Assembly (NCBI GenBank): GCA_947259675.1
Contig: CAMYNE010000230.1
Location: forward strand, 1 to 5,089
Direction: 5' to 3'
Length of the DNA: 5,089 nt
From: an uncultured Pirellulaceae bacterium
Lineage (GTDB): Bacteria > Planctomycetota > Planctomycetia > Pirellulales > Pirellulaceae
Translations under genes and position numbers: made by a program
Notes under the pieces: generated by a model
What the model was told of the DNA's origin: nothing
The model's input: only the letters and a program-made list of their open reading frames with translations
Databases searched by the model: none
Part shown: positions 1 to 4,063 of the stretch, in pieces
Position numbering within the stretch: position 1 is the stretch's first letter
Layout: every line of letters starts with the position of its first letter

Positions 1-914
1 AACGGGTTTTCGTGAATTTCGAGCCCGAATCCGTGTCCAAGACCATGTCCAAAGTACTTGCCATAGCCCGCTTGATCAATCACAGATCGTGCTGCCGCGT
101 CGACTTCTTCGACCGAGATGCCCGGCCGAATCTTGCGGATCGCCGTTAATTGGGCCTTGAGAACAAGATCATAGATTTTTCGCAGTTTCGGCGAGATTTT
201 GCCTGTTACCAGCACGCGCGTCAAGTCGCTCGCATACTGATGCACCTGGGCTCCCCAATCGATCAGCACAAATGGGCTTTCAGAGATCCTGATATCCGTC
301 GGTTGGCCATGCGGAAGTGCGGCTCGCGGACCCACTGCCACAATCGGGTCAAAGGCACAACGGGTTGCCCCAAAGGCCCGCATCTGGTGTTCCAGGTTGT
401 GCGCGATTTGTAATTCAGTCTGATCAGCGGAAAGCTGAGCGCGAATGACCTCAAAGGCTCGTTGATTAACCTGAATGGATTTTCGGATGGCGGCAATTTC
501 GGGTTTGTCTTTGATGGCCCGAAGTTTTTCAACCCAACCAACCGTATCGACTAATTCGGCCGACAGCTTTTCATTTAATTGATCGTAGAACGATTTCGAT
601 ACTGAAGACGCCTCGATACCAATTGTTTTGCATTTTAATCGCTTGCAGACTTTTTCGAGCGAATCGGTGTTTTCGATTCTGGCTGTTCGAATCTCGACCT
701 CAAGCCCATCGCATTCCGACTCAATCTGGGCGGCATATCGGAAATCGGACAACAGAATCGCCTCGGACTTGGTCACCAGTAAATAGCCCGATGAGCCACT
801 GAAGCCAGTCAGGTAGGCAACGTTTGTGATATTGGTCGTCAAAAATGCGTCCAATCCAGAAGCTCTCAATTGTTTTTTGAGTCGCGCTCGACGTTGAGAA
901 TAGGACTTTTGCAT
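1..914 (-). CDS. Xaa-Pro peptidase (M24B, aminopeptidase P / prolidase type), 3' end missing
   Basis: This metallopeptidase would cleave peptide bonds next to proline, probably in the cytoplasm during peptide turnover; no signal peptide is visible. The frame runs for 304 codons and leaves the window without a stop. Residues 1-130 form the creatinase-like N-terminal domain (TGFSGSSGYLLVT at 36-48), and the rest is the pita-bread catalytic domain. Visible metal ligands are D219 in LIDWGA, D230 in ASDLTR and H294 in GHGLGHGFGLEIHE; H290 and H301 match the conserved accessory histidines of E. coli aminopeptidase P. The two glutamate ligands should lie in the missing 50-60 residues. The start is the ATG at 914; an in-frame ATG at 920 would add two residues, and neither has a clear Shine-Dalgarno. 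It lies 152 bases downstream of the glycosyltransferase on the same strand. The family is clear; aminopeptidase P versus dipeptidase cannot be settled. Confidence 0.95.
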   Translation of the reverse strand, partial: MQKSYSQRRARLKKQLRASGLDAFLTTNITNVAYLTGFSGSSGYLLVTKSEAILLSDFRYAAQIESECDGLEVEIRTARIENTDSLEKVCKRLKCKTIGIEASSVSKSFYDQLNEKLSAELVDTVGWVEKLRAIKDKPEIAAIRKSIQVNQRAFEVIRAQLSADQTELQIAHNLEHQMRAFGATRCAFDPIVAVGPRAALPHGQPTDIRISESPFVLIDWGAQVHQYASDLTRVLVTGKISPKLRKIYDLVLKAQLTAIRKIRPGISVEEVDAAARSVIDQAGYGKYFGHGLGHGFGLEIHENP

Positions 915-951
915 GATCATTATCCGCAATCCATAACATGGGCTGGCAGCT

Positions 952-1074
952 TCAGGTTTCGATGACAAACAAAGTAGCAACAGATGATAACCACGCCGTT
1001 CCGCCAGACCAAGAGAGCACCAGTCCGTTCTTGCAGATCTGCGTCATATCGACCGTTCCGATTTCCTTAGCCAT
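952..1074 (-). CDS. Possible 40-residue ORF overlapping the end of the GT26 gene
   Basis: An ATG at 1074 overlaps the last codons and TAA stop of the glycosyltransferase (ATGGCTAA), in another frame, and opens a 40-codon ORF ending with TGA at 952-954. A purine-rich AAGAGAG lies about 7 bases before the ATG and could act as a ribosome binding site, so translational coupling is possible. The product starts MAKEIGTVDM, has one cysteine and a mildly hydrophobic C-terminal half, and resembles no family I recognise. It fills most of the gap between the glycosyltransferase and peptidase genes. ORFs this short arise often by chance, so it may be only spacer. Confidence 0.25.
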   Translation of the reverse strand: MAKEIGTVDMTQICKNGLVLSWSGGTAWLSSVATLFVIET

Positions 1075-1873
1075 ACAGCATCTCTCTTGCGGGTATATTC
1101 GTATCGTTCGGGTCGAATCTTCTGAGCCCCGTCCATTGGCAACACAGCAAACCAAGATAATATGGGTTGAGCAAAAGATAACGGCGCCACATTCTCCTGG
1201 GTTCTTGAATTAGTCGAAACAACCACTCGAGTCCAAGTCGTTGCATGAATTGCGGTGCCTGAGCCAATTCGCCCGCATGAAAGTTGAACGCGGCGCCCAC
1301 GGCAACGATCGGCATTCTTAGATGTTCCTTGAATTCGTAAGCCCAGACTTCCTGCCGAGGGCATCCAAGTCCAACAAAAGTAATCCGAGCCCCGCTCCGG
1401 TTGATGGTGTCGATGATTCCCCGCTGTTCTGAAATAGTGAGAACACGGAATTTGGACGGTAGCTCACCAACAATTTCCAGTTCAGGAAACATTTCCAACA
1501 ATTTGTTACTGAGTTCGACCAATAAATCCCGTTTGCCGCCGTACAGAAAAATGGGAATTCCCCGCTTTTCAGCGGCCCCGCAGGTGTCAAGCATCAGATT
1601 CGGTCCGTAAACACGATCCTTGAGCTTCGTTCGATGAAGAAGATTAAGCGCCCAACGCACCGGTTGTCCATCGGGAACGATCAATTCCAGATTATTCAAC
1701 CTGTGTCGATGCTCGGGATCCATGACTCCAGACATGACACCATGCACGGCCAACGCTGAAACGCCAAACGGACGGCGGCTTTTGGCACTTTCTACGATTT
1801 TGTCGATTGCGGCTTCATAATCGACGGCGTCGATCTTCACACCCAAGACGTTGTGCTTCCCACGGTCGATCAT
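1067..1873 (-). CDS. WecG/TagA/CpsF family glycosyltransferase (GT26)
   Basis: A family GT26 glycosyltransferase of 268 residues. Characterised members transfer N-acetylmannosamine(uronic acid) or related sugars from a UDP donor to a polyprenyl-diphosphate-linked sugar at the inner face of the cytoplasmic membrane, building teichoic acid linkage units, enterobacterial common antigen or exopolysaccharide. Diagnostic segments appear in order: FGVSALAVHGVMSGV (36-50), VPDGQPVRWAL (66-76) with D68 at the proposed catalytic aspartate, RVYGPNLM (87-94), FVGLGCPRQEVW (166-177), AVGAAFNFHAGE (191-202) and the C-terminal block EWLFRLIQEPRRMWRRYL (216-233). The last block plus the following aromatic and hydrophobic stretch matches the membrane-associating tail of the family. 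Length is close to full. Its ATG overlaps the epimerase TGA as ATGA, implying coupled translation. The donor and acceptor sugars cannot be read from sequence. Confidence 0.93.
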   Translation of the reverse strand: MIDRGKHNVLGVKIDAVDYEAAIDKIVESAKSRRPFGVSALAVHGVMSGVMDPEHRHRLNNLELIVPDGQPVRWALNLLHRTKLKDRVYGPNLMLDTCGAAEKRGIPIFLYGGKRDLLVELSNKLLEMFPELEIVGELPSKFRVLTISEQRGIIDTINRSGARITFVGLGCPRQEVWAYEFKEHLRMPIVAVGAAFNFHAGELAQAPQFMQRLGLEWLFRLIQEPRRMWRRYLLLNPYYLGLLCCQWTGLRRFDPNDTNIPAREMLYG

Positions 1874-2949
1874 TTGACGGAAACTTCTTGCCAGCGGCCG
1901 GTGTTGTACTTGAAAATCTCAGTCAAAGTCGTGCGAATATTTTTCGTCAATCGCCAATCCGGATAATGATGCTGGAACTTTGAAACGTCACTTATGTACC
2001 AGATGTGGTCGCCCAACCGATTCTCGTCGGCATACGAAGACCGAAGCGTTTTGCCAGTTATTTCCTCACACATTTTGATTGCTTCCAACATCGAGCAGTT
2101 ACTAAAACGACCGCCACCCAGGTTGTAGACTTCGCCTGATCTGGGTTGGCGATAAAAGTGATCAAAAGCCTGAATCAAATCGTAACTGTGAATGTTGTCG
2201 CGAACCTGTTTGGCGTCGTAACCAAACACCGTGTATGGAGTTTCGGTCATCGTGCACTTCATCAAATACGCGAGGAAACCGTGAAGTTGGGTTCCACTAT
2301 GGTTGGGTCCTGACAAACAGCCACATCGGAAACTCGCGGTTTTTAACCCAAAATACTTTCCGTATTCCTGTACCAGAATATCAGCCGCAACTTTTGAAGC
2401 ACCGAACAGGCTATGCAGACAGTCGTCAATCGACATGTCTTCGCGAATGCCATTGCTGTACGTGTGTGTCGGATCAATTTCCCAACGCGAATCCTGTTCT
2501 AATAATGGCAAACGGTTCGGAGTATCTCCGTAGACTTTGTTAGTCGAAGTGAAGATGAAAACCGCGTCCGAACAGTATTCCCGAGTCGACTCCAAAAGGT
2601 TCAATGTGCCGTTTGCGTTTACAGTAAAATCTTTGATTGGATCTTGTGCAGACCAATCATGTGAAGGTTGAGCCGCGGTATGGACGACCAATTCGATGTC
2701 ATGGCTGTACTCGGCGAAAATGTTTTTCATCAGCATGCCGTCGCGAATATCCCCGTCGACGTGCTGGTATTTATCACCAAGTTCGGCTGACAATTGTTGT
2801 TGCTGCCAACGGGTCGATGCTGCGTCGCCAAAAAATTCGCGACGCATGTCATTATCGATTCCGACGACCGTTAATCCGAGCGAGGCAAAATGACGAGTTG
2901 CCTCCGAACCAATCAAACCGGCAGAACCGGTGATAATCGCGATGCTCAT
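1870..2949 (-). CDS. CDP-paratose 2-epimerase-like NAD-dependent sugar epimerase (extended SDR)
   Basis: A 359-residue extended short-chain dehydrogenase/reductase. It resembles proteins annotated as CDP-paratose (CDP-tyvelose) 2-epimerase, which invert C2 of a CDP-3,6-dideoxyhexose using bound NAD. Visible features are the nucleotide-binding G8-x-x-G11-x-x-G14 loop, acidic D32 after strand 2, HVDGDIRD (63-70), HTAAQPSHDW (90-99), VNANGTLNLLE (110-120), FTSTNKVYGD (133-142), FGASKVAAD (182-190), FRCGCLSGPNHSG (207-219), FGYDAKQVRDNIHS (242-255) and EVYNLGGGRFSNCSMLEAI (273-291). The usual SDR catalytic Tyr-x-x-x-Lys reads F182-G-A-S-K186, so the tyrosine position is phenylalanine. The ATG at 2949 places the Rossmann strand at residue 2 and has no clear Shine-Dalgarno. 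It is the first gene of the unit with the GT26 enzyme. No CDP-sugar synthesis genes are in the window, so the substrate is uncertain although the family assignment is strong. Confidence 0.9.
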   Translation of the reverse strand: MSIAIITGSAGLIGSEATRHFASLGLTVVGIDNDMRREFFGDAASTRWQQQQLSAELGDKYQHVDGDIRDGMLMKNIFAEYSHDIELVVHTAAQPSHDWSAQDPIKDFTVNANGTLNLLESTREYCSDAVFIFTSTNKVYGDTPNRLPLLEQDSRWEIDPTHTYSNGIREDMSIDDCLHSLFGASKVAADILVQEYGKYFGLKTASFRCGCLSGPNHSGTQLHGFLAYLMKCTMTETPYTVFGYDAKQVRDNIHSYDLIQAFDHFYRQPRSGEVYNLGGGRFSNCSMLEAIKMCEEITGKTLRSSYADENRLGDHIWYISDVSKFQHHYPDWRLTKNIRTTLTEIFKYNTGRWQEVSVK

Positions 2950-2966
2950 TGTTGCTTGTCTAGTTG

Positions 2967-2991
2967 AAAAAATGCGCGGATTAGATTCCGC
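2967..2991 (-). terminator. Terminator-like hairpin with U-run in the epimerase leader (possible attenuator)
   Basis: Read on the minus strand, GCGGA (2991-2987) and TCCGC (2980-2976) form a 5-bp GC-rich stem with the 6-base loop ATCTAA. Three bases later come six consecutive T residues (2972-2967). This is the layout of an intrinsic terminator, although the stem is short. It lies after the predicted promoter and before the epimerase ATG, with no gene upstream on this strand to terminate. It would therefore stop the epimerase transcript itself, that is, act as an attenuator. Confidence 0.45.
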
Positions 2992-3026
2992 CGATTGGAG
3001 AGAAGTGGAGGGGTAATCAGGCGGAA
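2986..3026 (-). promoter_or_regulatory. Long leader stem that competes with the terminator hairpin (candidate antiterminator)
   Basis: On the minus strand, TTCCGCC (3026-3020) is the exact complement of GGCGGAA (2992-2986). After a single bulged T (3019), GATT (3018-3015) pairs with AATC (2996-2993). This makes an 11-bp stem with one bulge around an 18-base pyrimidine-rich loop (3014-2997). Its 3' arm contains all five bases of the 5' arm of the terminator-like hairpin, so the two structures cannot coexist. The bases are plain; the regulatory role is inferred. Confidence 0.45.
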
Positions 3027-3056
3027 AGGGGCATTCACCCTCTTATCCAGATTGTC

Positions 3057-3084
3057 ATTCTAGTCACGCCGTTCATGGTGTCAA
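3057..3084 (-). promoter_or_regulatory. Sigma70-type promoter for the epimerase-GT26 unit
   Basis: On the minus strand a perfect -35 hexamer TTGACA (3084-3079) is followed after 16 bases by TAGAAT (3062-3057), which matches the -10 consensus at five of six positions. Transcription would start near 3050, giving a leader of about 100 bases before the epimerase ATG. It is the best promoter-like sequence in the intergenic region and is correctly oriented for the two downstream genes. The 16-base spacer is one short of optimal. Confidence 0.6.
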
Positions 3085-3098
3085 TTAAGCCCTTAATT
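3083..3098. promoter_or_regulatory. 16-bp palindrome at the -35 box (candidate operator)
   Basis: AATTAAG (3083-3089) and CTTAATT (3092-3098) are perfect inverted repeats separated by CC. Two bases of the palindrome lie inside the -35 hexamer of the predicted epimerase promoter and the rest extends upstream. This size and symmetry suit a dimeric DNA-binding regulator, which could block RNA polymerase or contact it as an activator. No second copy was noticed in the window. Confidence 0.4.
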
Positions 3099-3259
3099 CT
3101 GGTTCGGCCTGGCTTTCAGTCGACTTTTGGCAATGATTGGTTTTGTGAAACTCACCGTAATTCTCTGATCCAAGTCAAGATAGCAAGGCGTCGCAACGAA
3201 TAGTGGTCGTTCGGTCGAATCGAACAAGATGTCGTGAAAAATAGAATAAGGCGTTTCTG

Positions 3260-3667
3260 ATGGGGCGGGTCCAGTTTCGAATTCGAGATGTTATGGTTTT
3301 GGCCATCATCATCTCGTTAGCCCTGGGAATGGTCGTAGAGGAGCCACTAGAAATAGCGTTGGCCGCCCTGTTTTGCGGGATTTCCTGTTGCGTTGTGATG
3401 ACCTTATTTGCGTTTTCGATTTTCGATTTCTGGTCAAAAATAAGATCGGCGGTTGAGCACCGAACAATTAGACCGTTTATCGGCCGAATCAAATGGCTGG
3501 TGATCGACATAATCATCCTGATTTGGACGGTTGCGATCATCTCCATTTCTAATTACATCTTCGCCAATAGCGTCCACCGCGGGCCATGGCTGGTTTTGTT
3601 GGGAGCATTAGGCGGCGCTGTTTGCGGGCCCATCATTGCGTGGTCCTACACTCGACCACGGCCATGA
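3260..3667 (+). CDS. Small multi-pass membrane protein of unknown function
   Basis: I do not recognise a characterised family. The 135-residue product has a basic N-terminus (MGRVQFRIRD) running straight into a hydrophobic helix, about 11-27, then further likely membrane helices near 31-56, 79-102 and 110-127, so three or four passes in the inner membrane. A basic, polar linker lies at 57-78 and the tail ends TRPRP. The F-R-I-R-D-then-helix beginning resembles many planctomycete hypothetical membrane proteins. The ATG at 3260 is preceded by a weak AAGG at a spacing of 8-9 bases. A TAGAAT at 3242-3247 could be a -10 box, which would leave an almost leaderless mRNA, but no good -35 accompanies it. 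It is the only plus-strand gene here, divergent from the epimerase and converging on the cysteine-rich gene. No function can be assigned. Confidence 0.75.
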   Translation: MGRVQFRIRDVMVLAIIISLALGMVVEEPLEIALAALFCGISCCVVMTLFAFSIFDFWSKIRSAVEHRTIRPFIGRIKWLVIDIIILIWTVAIISISNYIFANSVHRGPWLVLLGALGGAVCGPIIAWSYTRPRP

Positions 3668-3673
3668 TTTTTT
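3639..3673 (+). terminator. Possible weak terminator at the end of the membrane-protein gene
   Basis: CGTGGTC (3639-3645) and GACCACG (3654-3660) form a perfect 7-bp stem with an 8-base loop, inside the last codons of the plus-strand gene. Six T residues (3668-3673) follow, but only after a 7-base gap, which is longer than in a standard intrinsic terminator. A further GACCACG copy at 3682-3688 could pair with the first arm instead. Confidence 0.25.
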
Positions 3674-4028
3674 AACTCATTGACCACGCTGCCAAAATAC
3701 AGATTGCCAAAACTGCAAGTGACCAGAACAGGGTCAGCCTGATTACGTACGCAATTCGTTCCATTTTCTGTTGATGAATTTCGTCCAGTCGTCCGGCAAC
3801 GAGTGACTCGAAAATACTCACCCGACATTCTCGGCAAATCTGGTCCGGATTTGGGCCAAAAGTCGTTTCGTTTAGCAGAAAATCATGTCCGATGTCGCAA
3901 TCTTCGCCGGCAACATATTCATTCCATTCGTCAATCATTTCATCGTACGGAACACTTTCATCGTACGACATTTTCGAATGGCAATAATGGCATACAAAGC
4001 AATCTTTTGAGAAGTCACTCTGCGCCAT
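3672..4028 (-). CDS. Cysteine-rich protein with a single C-terminal membrane helix
   Basis: An unrecognised protein of 118 residues from the ATG at 4028; a TTG start at 4055 would give 127 residues, and neither has a strong ribosome binding site. Near the N-terminus is CFVCHYC (cysteines 10, 13 and 16 of the ATG form), and a second pair sits in CRECR (65 and 68); H15, H17, C44 and H48 lie nearby. Paired CxxC motifs suggest a zinc-ribbon-like metal site, but the spacing fits no fold I can name. An acidic stretch with many Asp and Glu lies between the pairs. Residues about 92-115 form one hydrophobic helix and only a few residues follow, so the protein is probably tail-anchored with the cysteine domain in the cytoplasm. 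It follows the mutarotase by 35 bases on the same strand and may be co-transcribed. It converges on the plus-strand gene with 4 bases between stops. Function unknown. Confidence 0.7.
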   Translation of the reverse strand: MAQSDFSKDCFVCHYCHSKMSYDESVPYDEMIDEWNEYVAGEDCDIGHDFLLNETTFGPNPDQICRECRVSIFESLVAGRLDEIHQQKMERIAYVIRLTLFWSLAVLAICILAAWSMS

Positions 4029-4063
4029 CTTGATACCGGAATCCCCGCATCCCAACTCGAGCG

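Larger units (their letters stand above)
2950..3259. other. Divergent intergenic region between the epimerase and the membrane-protein gene
   Basis: A 310-base non-coding stretch serving genes on both sides. The half nearer the epimerase (2950-3100) is rich in structure on the minus strand: promoter, palindrome, long inverted repeat and a hairpin followed by a U-run, each listed separately. The half nearer the plus-strand gene (about 3100-3240) shows no tRNA, no convincing long ORF and no repeat. Its only possible signal is a TAGAAT at 3242-3247 close to the plus-strand start. Confidence 0.8.

Noticed and set aside
721..939. 72-codon minus-strand ORF overlapping the peptidase start
   Set aside because: It is a frame shadow of the M24B peptidase N-terminal domain, which carries the recognisable motifs in the neighbouring frame.
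1044..1364. 106-codon minus-strand ORF within the GT26 gene region
   Set aside because: It lies in another frame of a gene whose C-terminal family motifs are fully accounted for; the translation has no recognisable pattern.
2637..2933. 98- and 65-codon plus-strand ORFs opposite the epimerase
   Set aside because: They are antisense to the conserved NAD-binding domain and contain no recognisable motif.
3205..3226. Short inverted repeat GTTCG ... CGAAC before the plus-strand gene
   Set aside because: Only five bases per arm in a TCGA-rich stretch with overlapping alternatives; not distinguishable from chance.
3175..3546. 123-codon minus-strand ORF opposite the plus-strand membrane protein
   Set aside because: It is antisense to a frame with clear membrane-helix patterning, its translation is low-complexity and polar with no domain pattern, and it would overlap the divergent regulatory region.
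4053..4055. TTG as the start codon of the cysteine-rich gene
   Set aside because: It remains possible, but no ribosome binding site precedes it and an ATG 27 bases downstream keeps all motif cysteines; the ATG was preferred.
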